From: Deltaproteobacteria bacterium
Lineage (GTDB): Bacteria; Desulfobacterota; Binatia; UBA9968
Direction of reading: 5' to 3'
Assembly: GCA_030688735.1 (NCBI GenBank)
Contig: JAUYJC010000060.1
Location: forward strand, 1-39,354
DNA length: 39,354 nt
Positions 7,321-16,636 of the stretch are shown one piece after another. Under the pieces are notes generated by a model that was given only the letters and a program-made list of their open reading frames with translations, was not told where the DNA came from and searched no databases. A program made the position numbers and the translations under genes. Every line of letters begins with the position of its first letter. The first letter of the stretch is position 1.

Positions 7321-8286
7321 TCATTCCGAAGTGGCCGTTTCTAAAGACCCGCCGTTGACCCTGTACCAATGCTGGATGCCGTCCCAGATCTCCTGTGCCG
7401 TTTCGGCGAACCAGAACAATTCCCGATCCTCCGGATCAATGACCCCTTCATCGACCAGAAAGTCCACGTTGAACGCCTGACGCCAGTAGCGCTCACCCAC
7501 CAAGACCACAGGAACAGGCTTGATCGTGCGGGTTTGCACTAACGTGAGGGTTTCAAACATTTCATCGAGCGTGCCATAGCCGCCTGGAAAGGCGACCAAC
7601 GCTTTGGCGCGCAGTAGGAAATGAAGCTTACGCAAGGCGAAATAGTGAAAGCGGAAACATAGATCGGGCGTGATGTAAGGATTTGGATACTGTTCACGGG
7701 GAAGATGGATGTTCAGGCCGATGGATTTGGCTCCAACATCATAGGCGCCGCGGTTGGCGGCCTCCATGATCCCCGGACCGCCGCCGGTCATGATCACCAG
7801 ATCGTGCCCGTGGGAGCCCTCCCCGCTGTTTCCAACGAGGCGCCCGAACTCGCGAGCCACATCATAATAATGGCTCTTGGCAAGGAGGCGCTGCGCGATT
7901 TCAAGCCGACGTGCCACGTCCGTGTTCGTAGGGTCGGCTGCTTGAGCTGCGCGCAGCCCTTCGACTTGGCGCTGAACGGCCGCAGGCTCTCGAATGCGCG
8001 TTCCGCCGAAGACAACGATCGTGTGTCGGATCGAGTGCTGTTCAAGCAAGAGCTCCGCCTTGAGGTAATCGATCTGGAGGCGTACGCCGCGTAGGTCATA
8101 GCGGTTGAGGAAATCCAAGTCCTCATCAGCCTTCCGATAGCTCGCGCTTTCCAGGATGCTTTTGATTCGTTCCTGTGCATCCGGATCTTCTTCGATCGAC
8201 TTTGGTCGCTGCTCGGGCAGTGGTTCGCGGCGATGATAGGGATGTGGCGGCGGGGGTATTTTTAATTTTTTCAGCTGTTCGGGCAT
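7321..8286 (-). CDS. LOG-family (TIGR00730-type) Rossmann-fold protein
   Basis: The 321-residue protein carries the two signatures of the LOG (lonely guy, lysine-decarboxylase-like) family: GGGPGIMEAANRGA for phosphate binding and PGGYGTLDEMFE for the catalytic site. Characterised members release cytokinin-type bases from nucleoside monophosphates (phosphoribohydrolase activity), and related bacterial proteins act on AMP. Roughly 90 residues precede the core, longer than in plant LOG, with a proline-rich start and charged helices. The ATG has an AGGA box five bases upstream. It is a single gene with unrelated neighbours. The exact substrate cannot be assigned. Confidence 0.88.
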   Translation of the reverse strand: MPEQLKKLKIPPPPHPYHRREPLPEQRPKSIEEDPDAQERIKSILESASYRKADEDLDFLNRYDLRGVRLQIDYLKAELLLEQHSIRHTIVVFGGTRIREPAAVQRQVEGLRAAQAADPTNTDVARRLEIAQRLLAKSHYYDVAREFGRLVGNSGEGSHGHDLVIMTGGGPGIMEAANRGAYDVGAKSIGLNIHLPREQYPNPYITPDLCFRFHYFALRKLHFLLRAKALVAFPGGYGTLDEMFETLTLVQTRTIKPVPVVLVGERYWRQAFNVDFLVDEGVIDPEDRELFWFAETAQEIWDGIQHWYRVNGGSLETATSE

Positions 8287-8843
8287 ATCATCCTGTTCGT
8301 CTTTTTCTTTGTTCGCTCGATCTTTACCATTCGATCTAAGGCATTTGTAGGGGCAAAGTTATCAAGTTCAAAGACAGCATTGCAAGTGAATGCGCGACTC
8401 AACCATGCTGTTTCCAGCTAGGGACCTCGGGCCGTTGCGATACGGCCTCTATCGGATGAGTTGGCGCTGCGAGCGACAATCGGCTTCGACTCAGCTGAAT
8501 TATCCTAAATCCGGGAGACTCCAACTTTCGTGCGCAGTAACCGATTGGATCTTAAGGATTTTCAACTGCTCCGCAGCAAGCCGTTTTGGTGAAAAGCATT
8601 TAAACAACAAGTGCTTAGAATGTGTCACCAACTTTGAAAAACGGTGCTCTCAACTTCCGGATTTAGGATTATAGAGCTCTGTTCTCCGAAGGATGGATTA
8701 TTTGAACTCAACATATATCGTTTGAAGTTCGGCGGCCCCGCAGGCAAAACCAGCGGAGCAACCCTAAATCCTACTCATGGGGTCAACACAAAAGGCTAAT
8801 TCGCAAGCGCAATGTCTAATTAATTCTTGATCAGAAGGTCCAA
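8287..8843. other. Non-coding stretch containing an inverted-repeat element
   Basis: A 95-codon plus-strand frame at 8390-8674 lacks a ribosome site and covers the inverted repeat at 8502-8669, so I treat it as chance. Apart from that element, nothing recognisable. Confidence 0.45.
8502..8669. mobile_element. MITE-like element with 13-bp terminal inverted repeats
   Basis: ATCCTAAATCCGG at 8502-8514 is matched by its exact reverse complement at 8657-8669; allowing one mismatch the match extends to 16 bases inward. The ends enclose about 140 bp with no coding capacity. A third, partial CCTAAATCC occurs at 8763-8771. Size and symmetric ends fit a non-autonomous transposon remnant. No clear target duplication is visible. 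Confidence 0.4.
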
Positions 8844-9176
8844 TTGAACTTTCCATCTCGAAAAGCTTTTTTCCGGCCTCTCCGTTGGCTGACCGAGTCC
8901 TTACAACTAGCAAGACTCGAAGGAAAGGTTGGGCGGGTACGGTTCATCGTAGGGATTTCCTTCATAGCCATTAGTTTCTTAGTTTACCCTGCGTATCCGT
9001 TCATCATCCTGCTCCTGCCATCTTCCATTAGGGTCAAATTCTCTGTGATTATCGCTCTCTGGCTCTTAAGCTGGTGCGCTTTCAGCGCCGGCATTCTCCT
9101 TGCTGGGTTGGAGGGGTACGAATGGCTCAAAGAGCTGTGGAATCAAAAAACTGGTGGCGGTAGGCCGAAGGAATAG
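8844..9176 (+). CDS. Small two-helix membrane protein, hypothetical
   Basis: The 110-residue product starts at TTG, with AGAAGG seven bases upstream. A basic N-terminal region (about 30 residues) leads to two strongly hydrophobic segments (around residues 33-58 and 64-88), then an amphipathic, charged C-terminus (YEWLKELWNQ). There is no family I recognise. The rare start codon and lone plus-strand position make it less certain, but hydrophobicity and length are typical of a real membrane protein. Confidence 0.5.
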   Translation: MNFPSRKAFFRPLRWLTESLQLARLEGKVGRVRFIVGISFIAISFLVYPAYPFIILLLPSSIRVKFSVIIALWLLSWCAFSAGILLAGLEGYEWLKELWNQKTGGGRPKE

Positions 9177-9338
9177 AACGGCAATGGAATCTCCGAGTAA
9201 CAGAGCCGACGCCTGACAAGTGAGATTTTGAGAACTAACCCTTGACTACCTCAAAGCATCGCAACACTTGTGACCTCAGTTCTCATTGATCAGCATGGGC
9301 TGCCCGCTGTTGATCAGTCCCCGGATTTTCTTGTAGCG

Positions 9339-10241
9339 TCATGGCAGTTCAAATTGAAACGCCTCCGGTCTGATGGTGAGGACAGAGCAGGATGCCGTGC
9401 GCACCACCTTTTCGGCTACGCTGCCCAGGAGCATATGTGGTAAGCCGCTTCTGCCGTGCGTGCCTATCACGATCATATCGGCTTGCATGTGCGCCGCTTG
9501 GCGAACAATAGCGGTGGCTGCCTGACCTTCTTCAGCGCATTTTTCCCAATCGACTTTCTCCAGGGGCAAACCGGAGAGGAAGCCTTCCCACTCGGGCTCA
9601 ATCTCTTCGGGGGAAGGTGGGGAAATCGGCACGCTTACGCCCAGATCATGTGCATAGGCGATAGTGTATGCAGGAGAAAAGTCCAGAACGTGAAAGAAAA
9701 CGACCCGGCCGGAAAAGCTCTTCGCTAGCACGAGCGCCTCCTCGGCCGCTTTTCTGGCGCAAGAGGAGAAATCCGTGGGGACTAGAAAAGTTTTGGCTTC
9801 GGAACTCAGGGGCTTTTTCGCCACCATTACCGGTACCAGGGCTTTGCGCAGGATCCGCTCGCTCGTACTGCCGAGAAAGGGCTCTTCCATCCGTGACGCA
9901 CTGCCGACGACTATCAGATCTGCCAGCCAGGCCCTTCCGGCAATGATGAGTTCAACAAATGGTTTGCCGTTGCGCACCTCGCATTCCACTTGCAGTCGGG
10001 CGAGCTCCGGGCTTACTGCTAACGCTTGCAGTCGTGCTCCGGTTTTCTGTGCGATCTCCTCCAGGGTGTAAGGAGAAGTGAGCGGATGCGAGATCCTCTG
10101 ATAAGAGTCGAGCGGCTCTACCACATGCACCAGTCGAAGTGCAGCACCAAACCGATTGGCAAGAACTACAGCCGATCCTAGGGCTATTTCTCCGCCGGCT
10201 GCCAGATCATGACCGACAATAATCCTTTTTAGCTGTCTCAT
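9339..10241 (-). CDS. Tandem universal stress protein (two UspA domains)
   Basis: The 300-residue protein consists of two UspA domains, about residues 1-143 and 149-295. The second keeps the ATP-binding signature G-x2-G-x9-G-S (GTHGRSGLPHMLLGSVAEKV). The first has GSASRMEEPFLGSTSERIL, in which the second glycine of the motif is replaced by serine, so only the C-terminal domain is a confident nucleotide binder. AAAGGAGG precedes the ATG. Tandem Usps act in the cytoplasm in stress survival. It is a monocistronic-looking gene. Confidence 0.9.
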   Translation of the reverse strand: MRQLKRIIVGHDLAAGGEIALGSAVVLANRFGAALRLVHVVEPLDSYQRISHPLTSPYTLEEIAQKTGARLQALAVSPELARLQVECEVRNGKPFVELIIAGRAWLADLIVVGSASRMEEPFLGSTSERILRKALVPVMVAKKPLSSEAKTFLVPTDFSSCARKAAEEALVLAKSFSGRVVFFHVLDFSPAYTIAYAHDLGVSVPISPPSPEEIEPEWEGFLSGLPLEKVDWEKCAEEGQAATAIVRQAAHMQADMIVIGTHGRSGLPHMLLGSVAEKVVRTASCSVLTIRPEAFQFELP

Positions 10242-10518
10242 ACGGGGCCCTCCTTTTAGTCAATCTCCCGTGTGCCGAGCTAACGTTTTCCTCCAAGAGG
10301 AGACTTGGTCTCTCGCCGGGAAGGTAACGATCCTACTAAAGATCGCTCTGACTTTCGTCGCAAGGCAAGAGCACGCGCTCTACGTGAGCAAACGCCTTAA
10401 GAGGTCGATGGGCACCGGGAGATCCACGCTGCTTTGTGATAAGAAGTTGGCCTTTTACGTAACCAGATCCAATTTTTTAGCCAACCAAGTCACCCGATTT
10501 ACTTCTTGAAAAGTTCTT

Positions 10519-10860
10519 TTAACACCAGTTGGGCGGCGCGTTCATCGCGGACCCCTTTAGTTCTTCGCTTGGTGAGGCGGCAAACTCGATAGCTTTGAGG
10601 CGATGACCCAGCTGTCGCTGAAACCAAGTATCCCTGGGCCATTGCCACTTCATATGGGGGAGATCCTCGCCGCGGTACGAGCAGCCATTGGCCTTACTCT
10701 GCAAGAAGATGAGCTGCCAGTCGCTGATCTTATCCTCTTCGTCTCCATTAACACGAGTTCTTGTGAAAACCTCTTTCACCTGCGCTGCAACCCCGCTCAA
10801 GGAATCTTGCATCAAGAATCCCATTGGGAGTAATTGCTTCTCCAGATAATCGACCTTCAT
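10519..10860 (-). CDS. Hypothetical protein (113 aa)
   Basis: The start is taken as the ATG of MKVDYLEKQLLPMGF because GGAGGT lies just upstream; an earlier ATG four codons away would contain that box. The protein is soluble and mixed in composition (DWQLIFLQSKANGCSYRGED, KWQWPRDTWFQ), with no signal or membrane segment. It is downstream of the zinc-ribbon gene on the same strand, with about 40 bases between them, so they may be one transcript. I do not recognise the family. Confidence 0.6.
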   Translation of the reverse strand: MKVDYLEKQLLPMGFLMQDSLSGVAAQVKEVFTRTRVNGDEEDKISDWQLIFLQSKANGCSYRGEDLPHMKWQWPRDTWFQRQLGHRLKAIEFAASPSEELKGSAMNAPPNWC

Positions 10861-10900
10861 AGCTACCTCCATGATATCTTCGTTCTCACTTCACGCCATG

Positions 10901-11257
10901 CTAGGACTGATTTATTTTCCCGGTTTCATCCTTGGCAAAATATCGCTCAAAGAAGGCGCCCAGCGGACCACGCGCGGCCTTTCTCAGAATCCCCTCCAGC
11001 TCGCCTTTATCCAGCCAAATCCCTTCACAGCGCTCGCAGCGATCTAAGGCAAAATCCATAAACTTATAGCTCTCAAGCTTCCCCGAACACTTTGGACAGT
11101 TCAATATCTGTCCTTCCCGCCTGGCCGCTTCAACCTTTTGGAACTCGGCTTTCATGCCCTCAATCAGTTCATGTTCTTTGGCGGCGAAATAGCTATCTTC
11201 ATTGGAGCGCTCGTCGAAGGGCAGATTGTCCCCCGAGCGATCCTTTCCGCTTTCCAT
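10901..11257 (-). CDS. Zinc-ribbon protein, zf-TFIIB type
   Basis: The 118-residue protein has a charged helical N-terminal half and a single zinc ribbon formed by C54, C57, C74 and C77 in CPKC...CERCEGIWLDKGEL. That is the zf-TFIIB (PF13453) signature including the trailing G-x-W-L-D-x-G-E-L. A C-terminal helix contains FFERYF. GGAGAG precedes the ATG. Family members are small bacterial proteins of unknown function, possibly nucleic-acid or chaperone related. It lies just downstream of ftsH on the same strand, so co-expression is possible. Confidence 0.82.
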   Translation of the reverse strand: MESGKDRSGDNLPFDERSNEDSYFAAKEHELIEGMKAEFQKVEAARREGQILNCPKCSGKLESYKFMDFALDRCERCEGIWLDKGELEGILRKAARGPLGAFFERYFAKDETGKINQS

Positions 11258-11312
11258 GGCTTTACTCTCCTAGATTCTACGAATTGTCCGTAGTTAACGC
11301 ACAATTAGGTTT

Positions 11313-13262
11313 TCATTGTTTTGGCTGCTCTTGGTCGACGTCCCGGTCATTGGTTTCACTGCCGTGCGCATCCGCCGATTTCTTTTTATCCTTGGCGCTG
11401 TCAATGCTCCTCACTTTTAGAATCGCCTGCAAAGCGGGTCTGTCGACGACTTCCTTTTCCAGCAGCAATTTGGCCAACTCCTCCAGTGCCGCTCGGCGGG
11501 AGATTAGGAGATCGCGAGCTCTGCTATGAGCTTCGGTCAGTATTTGTTTTACTTCTTCGTCGATGAGCCGGGCGGTTTCTTCGCTGTATTCCTTGGGACT
11601 GTAAGTCGGCACCATCAGGAACGTGGCGGTCCTGGGGCCTTCGAGAGAGACGAAGCCAAGCTTCTCGCTCATGCCGAATTGGGTAATCATCGTCCTGGCA
11701 ATCTCGGTGGCTCGCTGCAGATCGTTCTGAGCGCCGGTTGATATGTCGTTGAAGACAATCTCCTCCGCTACTCTTCCTCCCAGAAGGACACAGATCCGCG
11801 CCAGCAGCTCGGAACGTGTCATGAGATAACGGTCTTCCGTCGGCAGTTGGCTTGTGTAACCCAAGGCAGCGACTCCCCTCGGGATAATGGAGATCTTGGA
11901 AACGGGATCAGCCCCAGGCACCAGCTCCGCCACCAGCGCGTGACCCGACTCGTGGTAGGCGACGATCTTTTTCTCCTTGGGATTGATGACGTGGCTCTTC
12001 TTTTGCAGTCCCGCGACCACCCGTTCGATCGCCTCGTCAAATTCCGCCATCTCTATCGACTCCTTGTCCTGACGCGCCGCCAGCAACGCGGCCTCGTTGA
12101 CGATGTTGGCGAGATCGGCGCCGACGAAGCCGGGGGTTTTGGCTGCCACGATAGCCAGATCCAGATCAGCAGAGAGTTTGACCTTCTTCGCGTGCAGTTG
12201 GAGGATTTTCGTGCGTCCCTTGATATCGGGACGATCCACCAGAATTTGCCGGTCAAATCGGCCGGGGCGCAACAGGGCGGCGTCCAGGATTTCCGGCCGG
12301 TTGGTGGCGGCCATGATGATGACCCCTTGGTTCGGATCGAACCCATCCATTTCAGCTAAGAGCTGATTGAGGGTTTGTTCCCGCTCGTCGTTGCTCGTGA
12401 GCATGTTTACCCCCCTGGCCTTTCCTATGGCATCGAGCTCATCGATGAAGATGATGCTGGGGGCATGCTTCACTGCTTGCATAAAAAGATCTCTTACCCG
12501 AGCCGCGCCGACACCGACAAACATCTCGACAAAGTCGGAACCGGTCAGGCTGAAGAATGGCACACCGGCCTCGCCGGCTACCGCGCGGGCAAGCAGGGTT
12601 TTACCCGTACCCGGCGGCCCCACGATCAAAACACCCTTGGGGATACGCCCACCCAATCTTTGATACTTATCCGGATCTTTCAGAAATCCGACAACTTCGG
12701 CGACCTCTTCTTCGGCTTCGTCGATGCCGGCAACGTCGGCGAATGTTACGCCGGTTTTTTTCTCAATGTAGACTTTCGCCTTGCTCTTGCCGATTTGCAT
12801 TAAGCCGCCGCCTGCTGACCCCATCTTCTTGCCAATGTAGCTCCACACTAGAAAAAACAGGGCAACCGGAACCACCCAGGATAAAATGGTCGGTACCCAC
12901 GTACTGGCTATTTCTCCCTTGAAGGGTACTTTTGCTTTTTCAAGCTCAGCGGTCAGGCCGGGATCCTCTACGCGCACCGTTGCAAACGGGAAAGGTTTTT
13001 TACCTTCAATGATTTCCGGGGAAAGCGTTTTCACTTTCTCCGCCGTGAAAATTTCCTTAACTGCCTCTCCTTTCATGTTGCCTTCAATAGCCGTCTCGCC
13101 GATTGCCACATCAGCGATGAGGCCCTTATTGAGCAGTGACTTGAATTGGCTGTAGTGAATGATCTCAACATGGGTACGGCCATAGTAGTTCTGGATCATC
13201 AGGATCGTGAAAAATGCGAAGATGAAGTACCAAATGGAAAATTGCCGGTGTTTCTTTTCCAT
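11313..13262 (-). CDS. ftsH: ATP-dependent zinc metalloprotease FtsH
   Basis: Membrane-bound AAA+ protease that degrades misfolded membrane proteins and regulatory substrates. From the ATG at 13262 ([13 protein letters not shown]) it has 649 residues, the usual length: two transmembrane helices (about 9-24 and 121-142) around a periplasmic domain, AAA domain with Walker A GPPGTGKT (215-222), Walker [12 protein letters not shown] and second-region-of-homology [20 protein letters not shown], then the zinc protease motif HESGH. The frame stays open to an ATG at 13424, which would add 54 residues. That start lacks a well-spaced ribosome site and the extension is not typical of FtsH, so the shorter form is preferred. 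The C-terminal tail is rich in D, K and Q. Confidence 0.95.
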   Translation of the reverse strand: MEKKHRQFSIWYFIFAFFTILMIQNYYGRTHVEIIHYSQFKSLLNKGLIADVAIGETAIEGNMKGEAVKEIFTAEKVKTLSPEIIEGKKPFPFATVRVEDPGLTAELEKAKVPFKGEIASTWVPTILSWVVPVALFFLVWSYIGKKMGSAGGGLMQIGKSKAKVYIEKKTGVTFADVAGIDEAEEEVAEVVGFLKDPDKYQRLGGRIPKGVLIVGPPGTGKTLLARAVAGEAGVPFFSLTGSDFVEMFVGVGAARVRDLFMQAVKHAPSIIFIDELDAIGKARGVNMLTSNDEREQTLNQLLAEMDGFDPNQGVIIMAATNRPEILDAALLRPGRFDRQILVDRPDIKGRTKILQLHAKKVKLSADLDLAIVAAKTPGFVGADLANIVNEAALLAARQDKESIEMAEFDEAIERVVAGLQKKSHVINPKEKKIVAYHESGHALVAELVPGADPVSKISIIPRGVAALGYTSQLPTEDRYLMTRSELLARICVLLGGRVAEEIVFNDISTGAQNDLQRATEIARTMITQFGMSEKLGFVSLEGPRTATFLMVPTYSPKEYSEETARLIDEEVKQILTEAHSRARDLLISRRAALEELAKLLLEKEVVDRPALQAILKVRSIDSAKDKKKSADAHGSETNDRDVDQEQPKQ

Positions 13263-13573
13263 AGGCATCCTATTCTTCTTAATCGCTTCGTAACTGGTTC
13301 GCAGCCCGGCGAGGAACCCTTTCCGAGGCTCTGGCGGATCGGCTTCCTGTGGCGTTTTGGCTGTCTGCAGGATCGACGAGAGCGGGTCTCTCCAGTTTAC
13401 GGACTTACATATCGATATTTTCATGAATAAGCGCTTTCTCTTGTCTATTCAAAGAACGATTGTATTTGTCAAAGCCCGAATCCCGGCAACCGGAAGAGAA
13501 ACTCATCTTTTCAACCGCCTCCGGCCTAGCTTTGATTTTCCGTTTAAACCTACGCCCATTGAGGAGGGATTGC

Positions 13574-13589
13574 TGTCCAATATTAGACC
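13574..13589. promoter_or_regulatory. Palindromic operator-like site 1 (TGTCCAATATTAGACC)
   Basis: Fifteen of 16 positions fit TGTCYAATATTRGACA, found again at 16334 and 21776. It is preceded by TTGC and followed after a short gap by GGAAAGAATT, which resembles the flank at the other sites. It lies 311 bp upstream of the preferred ftsH start. Dyad symmetry and intergenic position suggest a transcription-factor site. The cognate protein is unknown. Confidence 0.55.
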
Positions 13590-13614
13590 ATTAGGAAAGA
13601 ATTGTGGGGCTGTT

Positions 13615-13812
13615 ATGGACGACCCCATCAGTGCGCATGCCCGTCAACGAAGCACACACCCGCGACGTACCAAGATGCTTGAAAAGCCAGCGGATTTAAC
13701 GGAGCCGGGAGATCTCGGTCGAGTGCAGGAAGACATGCTGCGATATCTTGCGAGAAGACCGTTAACCTTGGCGGGAAATGGCAACGGCGCCGCACCCGAA
13801 CCGGAATCATAG
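13615..13812 (+). CDS. Doubtful small hypothetical (65 aa)
   Basis: The frame starts MDDPISAHARQRSTHPRR and ends GNGNGAAPEPES. It is hydrophilic, charged and probably disordered, begins 25 bases after the palindromic site at 13574, and has only a weak upstream TGGGG. It occupies an otherwise gene-free gap between two minus-strand genes. It could be a real stress peptide or chance. Confidence 0.22.
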   Translation: MDDPISAHARQRSTHPRRTKMLEKPADLTEPGDLGRVQEDMLRYLARRPLTLAGNGNGAAPEPES

Positions 13813-13820
13813 GTTCTCCC

Positions 13821-15527
13821 TCACAAGGTCGCGACGGCACCTTGCGTGAACGCGCGGCCGAGTTGACGCAAGATCCCGTCGGGTTCGCGCAGCCCAAGCT
13901 CCACGATTTGATCGGCGCGCGCTTGCGAATCGCTGTTGGCATAGATGCGCAGCTGAGGCGCGTTGCCCGACGGCCGGATATGTGCGACGTCGCCATTGTT
14001 GAAATAGATGCGCACGCCGTCGAGGACGTTGATGCGCACGATGTCGTCGAAGCCAAGCGCGGGCGTGAAGAAACGGGATAACGTCGCTTTAAGTTGCCGC
14101 CAGTCTTCGGCCGGCCCTGCCGCAAGTGGCGTGGGAGTCGCATCCGCACGACTACGATCGCTCACTTGCTGCGCGCCGTCGAACTCCAGTTCGATCGCGT
14201 CGCCGGCTGGAATCAGCTTGGCGAGAATGACTAGGCTCACGGCCGCCGGAAAGTTATCGATCAAGCCGGCCCTTCCAAAACGTGCAGGCAACCGGTCCCA
14301 CAAGGCAGACAGGGTAATACCCTGACTCGCCGCAGCGAACAAATTGGCCAAAATCGGCAGAGTTGAATCGCGCGTCGGCAGCGCGGCCAGCTTCGCCTTG
14401 GCCAACGCGATATCGCTGCCGGTCAAAAAGCCGCCGTTGGCCTCCCAGCCGACGATGCGTGCGTGCGTTCCGGCGGAGCGCAACTCGTCGATGCCGGAGA
14501 TGACGTAGGGGGATCCGATCTTGGTCTTCTGAAGCAAAACTCCGCGCTCGCGCATGCGTCGCTCGACAGCATCGTTGGCGCTGATTGGAACCGCCGCCGC
14601 ATCCGCGCTGAGATACTCGGCAACCACGAGGCCTAATAGATCGCCGGGCAAGAAGCGCACCCGCCGGCCGCCCGGCTTAACCTCGGCGGCAGGGTGCACG
14701 GCGGTGACTAACGGCCGGTCGGAGTCACCGTCGGTTGACACGATCGCGTGCAGCGACTTGCCTCCCGCTTCGGCAGCGACGGCGAACTCCTCCAGACGGT
14801 TTAGCTGCTCGTCGGTGACATTCTCTGTGTCGATTGGAATAAACGTCTCGCTGCGCCCCGCGGCGACCACCTCCGCGCCAAGCTCGCGTAGGATGCGCAC
14901 CAAGATATCGCGCCCTACCGCCGAATGCTGATACACAAGAACCCGCAGGCCGGAGAGTGCGCCGCTATTAAAGCTGCTCAGGTAGCGACTGACGTAAGTT
15001 TCTTCGGCAGCGCGATCGAGTGCTGGGAGCTCTGGCGCGGATTTAAGCACTCCGGATGCGTCGAATGGCGATGTCGTCACGGTCCGGCTATATTCCTCGG
15101 CGCGAACAAGCTCAACTTCGCGGCTGATGCCTGGTTCATCCGACTTCAGCACCTCGCCGACGCTTTTATTGATTTTTATGCCGTTACGATCGAATGGAAT
15201 GTGGCTGCCGGTCACCATCACGCCGGCGCGCCGGGTGGAGATGGCGCGTGAGACTAACGCGGGTGTGGGGATCTTGCCGGCGTTTTCCACCTGGCAGCCC
15301 GAGTCGACAATCGCCTGGGCGCAGGCGCGCATGATGCGGTCGGTGCTCGGCCTGAGGTCGCCGGCGATAACCACTGTGCTGCTCGCATGGATATCGCCGC
15401 TGCTCAACAGATAGCGGAGCGCTGCTTTGACATTGATATAAGCCTCGAGGTCGGTGATGTCTTTGACCAAGCCGCGCAATCCGCTGGTGCCAAACGCCAA
15501 CGGGACCGGCGCGTAATTGAGAAACAA
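13821..15527 (-). CDS. Phosphomannomutase/phosphoglucomutase family enzyme
   Basis: Alpha-D-phosphohexomutase of 568 residues that interconverts sugar 1- and 6-phosphates, feeding nucleotide-sugar and glycan synthesis. Signatures: FGTSGLRG at residues 12-19, the phosphoserine loop VTGSHIP with Ser108 as the phosphorylated residue, the metal loop STDGDSDRP, the sugar-binding GWEANGGF, and the C-terminal phosphate loop RPSGNAPQLRIY. The start is TTG with GGAGGGG ideally spaced, and no ATG nearby fits as well. It is somewhat longer than the usual 450-550 residues. A degenerate copy of the palindromic site (15588-15603) lies 61 bp upstream. Specificity for mannose or glucose phosphate cannot be decided by eye. 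Confidence 0.92.
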   Translation of the reverse strand: MFLNYAPVPLAFGTSGLRGLVKDITDLEAYINVKAALRYLLSSGDIHASSTVVIAGDLRPSTDRIMRACAQAIVDSGCQVENAGKIPTPALVSRAISTRRAGVMVTGSHIPFDRNGIKINKSVGEVLKSDEPGISREVELVRAEEYSRTVTTSPFDASGVLKSAPELPALDRAAEETYVSRYLSSFNSGALSGLRVLVYQHSAVGRDILVRILRELGAEVVAAGRSETFIPIDTENVTDEQLNRLEEFAVAAEAGGKSLHAIVSTDGDSDRPLVTAVHPAAEVKPGGRRVRFLPGDLLGLVVAEYLSADAAAVPISANDAVERRMRERGVLLQKTKIGSPYVISGIDELRSAGTHARIVGWEANGGFLTGSDIALAKAKLAALPTRDSTLPILANLFAAASQGITLSALWDRLPARFGRAGLIDNFPAAVSLVILAKLIPAGDAIELEFDGAQQVSDRSRADATPTPLAAGPAEDWRQLKATLSRFFTPALGFDDIVRINVLDGVRIYFNNGDVAHIRPSGNAPQLRIYANSDSQARADQIVELGLREPDGILRQLGRAFTQGAVATL

Positions 15528-15587
15528 GGATCCCCTCCGTCTCCGATCAGTTTGAAATTAATGATTGACCGCCTCGGAAATAATTAC

Positions 15588-15603
15588 CGTCTAGTATTGG
15601 ACG
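15588..15603. promoter_or_regulatory. Palindromic operator-like site 4 (degenerate)
   Basis: CGTCTAGTATTGGACG matches the inner part of TGTCYAATATTRGACA except for AA to AG and the outer T/A pair, which is C/G here. It lies 61 bp upstream of the phosphohexomutase start, the closest of the four to a translation start. It is the weakest match and may be chance. Confidence 0.35.
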
Positions 15604-15696
15604 ATTTTGCAATGAATCGGCGTGCGGCCATCGATGCCTGTATTCTCGACGCGATCGGCGCGAGCAAAGGACTAGCATTTTGCGGAAGACTCGGTT

Positions 15697-15825
15697 GCAG
15701 GCTGCTCAAAAAGATCTCAGAGGCGAGGCGCACGAAAAATCGACGAGCGGAGGCGTACTTAGCGAGTACGTTGTAGCGAGGCGATTGAGCGCAACGAAGC
15801 ATATGAGTCTTTTTCAGCAGACTGC
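15697..15825. mobile_element. Roughly 129-bp MITE-like repeat with 17-bp terminal inverted repeats
   Basis: The left end GCAGGCTGCTCAAAAAG (15697-15713) and right end CTTTTTCAGCAGACTGC (15809-15825) are inverted repeats with 15 of 17 bases paired. The interior contains GGCGCACGAAAAATCGA and an internal stem near GTACTTAGCGAGTAC. From memory, elements with TGCTG(A/C)AAAAAG-type ends and this interior recur in many environmental proteobacterial genomes. The right terminus touches the stop codon of the TIR-like gene, so its 3' end is set by this element. It may also act as a terminator. Confidence 0.6.
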
Positions 15826-16223
15826 TAGACGCGGTCGATCGCCTGTTTGATAGAGTCGAAGTTGAACATCGTGCTCCATGACGCCCCAACGCGCTGCAGC
15901 ACGGACGGCGAGTTGTTAGTCGAGTCGGTCTTGACGGCCACGAGCTTCTTCTTCAGTTCGACCGCCTTCCGGACTTCCCACGCCGCCCAACCGCTTCGGT
16001 AGCTCTCTTTGCCGACGATGTACAGGAAGCAACTTACGGCGCCTATGCGGGCGGCGAGGTCCTGTTTGATAGCCGCCGCCCCAGGACTATCGACCGCGAC
16101 ATCCAGGGACTGGTCGTACGACGAGAAATCGAATTCTTTGTTAGCATCCCACCCGAGCAGCCGATCCTTGACGGCCTTGTCATTGTCATAATCGTAGCCG
16201 ATGAACACTTTATTCGTAGCCAT
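15825..16223 (-). CDS. TIR-like (MTH538/ThsB-type) domain protein, standalone
   Basis: The 132-residue protein is a single flavodoxin-like TIR-related domain. Visible features are VFIGYDYDNDKAVKDRLLGW at the start, SYDQSLD after the first helix, IKQDLAARIGAVSCFLYIVG, and the core SGWAAWEVRKAVELKKKLVAV. This is the pattern of PF08937 proteins, including ThsB of the Thoeris anti-phage system, which make a signal from NAD upon infection. The start is the ATG of MATNKVFIG with AGGGG upstream; the frame extends 22 codons further without support. No ThsA (SIR2/Macro effector) is within the window. The stop codon abuts a MITE-like repeat. Defence function is inference from family alone; phage-unrelated members exist. 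Confidence 0.75.
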   Translation of the reverse strand: MATNKVFIGYDYDNDKAVKDRLLGWDANKEFDFSSYDQSLDVAVDSPGAAAIKQDLAARIGAVSCFLYIVGKESYRSGWAAWEVRKAVELKKKLVAVKTDSTNNSPSVLQRVGASWSTMFNFDSIKQAIDRV

Positions 16224-16636
16224 ACGCTTTTCCCCTTTCGGCGATGAACTCACGGTAAGAGATCTTATAATCGACGAGTGAAACCCCATGCCTTTAAATT
16301 GGTTTCAACTTACGCCGACTCGCGGACGATTGCTGTCTAATATTGGACAGTCTTGAAAAGAAATATCGCGACGCCCGCACACATGGCAGCCCCTCTGCCA
16401 CGGCCCCCGTGCGTAGATCAGCACGAATCACCTTCCTTGCCCCTTCGATCCTTCATCCACAGAATTCCCTCACGACGGCACCTCGACTAGAAAAATACCG
16501 CCAAGATAGCTTGTATCTGTCAGCCATCTGCGATGTAGTAACGAAGCGGCTTTGGCGCTTCACTCCTAACGAGAATTGGCAAATCCAGACGATTCCCCCT
16601 CGACTCCCAGCCTATGGGGACCGAGGTAAGCGAATC
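16224..16636. other. Divergent intergenic region with palindromic site
   Basis: This 413-bp region lies between the minus-strand TIR gene and the plus-strand slipin. The slipin frame is open back to 16343 but that 98-codon extension has no ribosome site, starts at a TTG inside the palindrome and is not slipin-like. The palindrome at 16334-16349 is the one clear signal. Confidence 0.5.
16334..16349. promoter_or_regulatory. Palindromic operator-like site 2 (TGTCTAATATTGGACA)
   Basis: Near-perfect dyad lying between the divergent TIR-like and slipin genes, 111 bp from the TIR start and about 290 bp from the slipin start. The match to site 3 (on its opposite strand) extends well beyond the dyad, including TTGC before it and TCTTGAAAAGAA after it, over about 35-45 bp. 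Confidence 0.6.

Noticed and set aside
8390-8674. 94-residue plus-strand frame
   Set aside because: Runs across both ends of an inverted-repeat element and lacks a ribosome site.
16343-16636. N-terminal extension of the slipin
   Set aside because: Starts at TTG inside the palindrome, no ribosome site, non-slipin composition; GTG at 16637 gives the normal length and has GAGGT.
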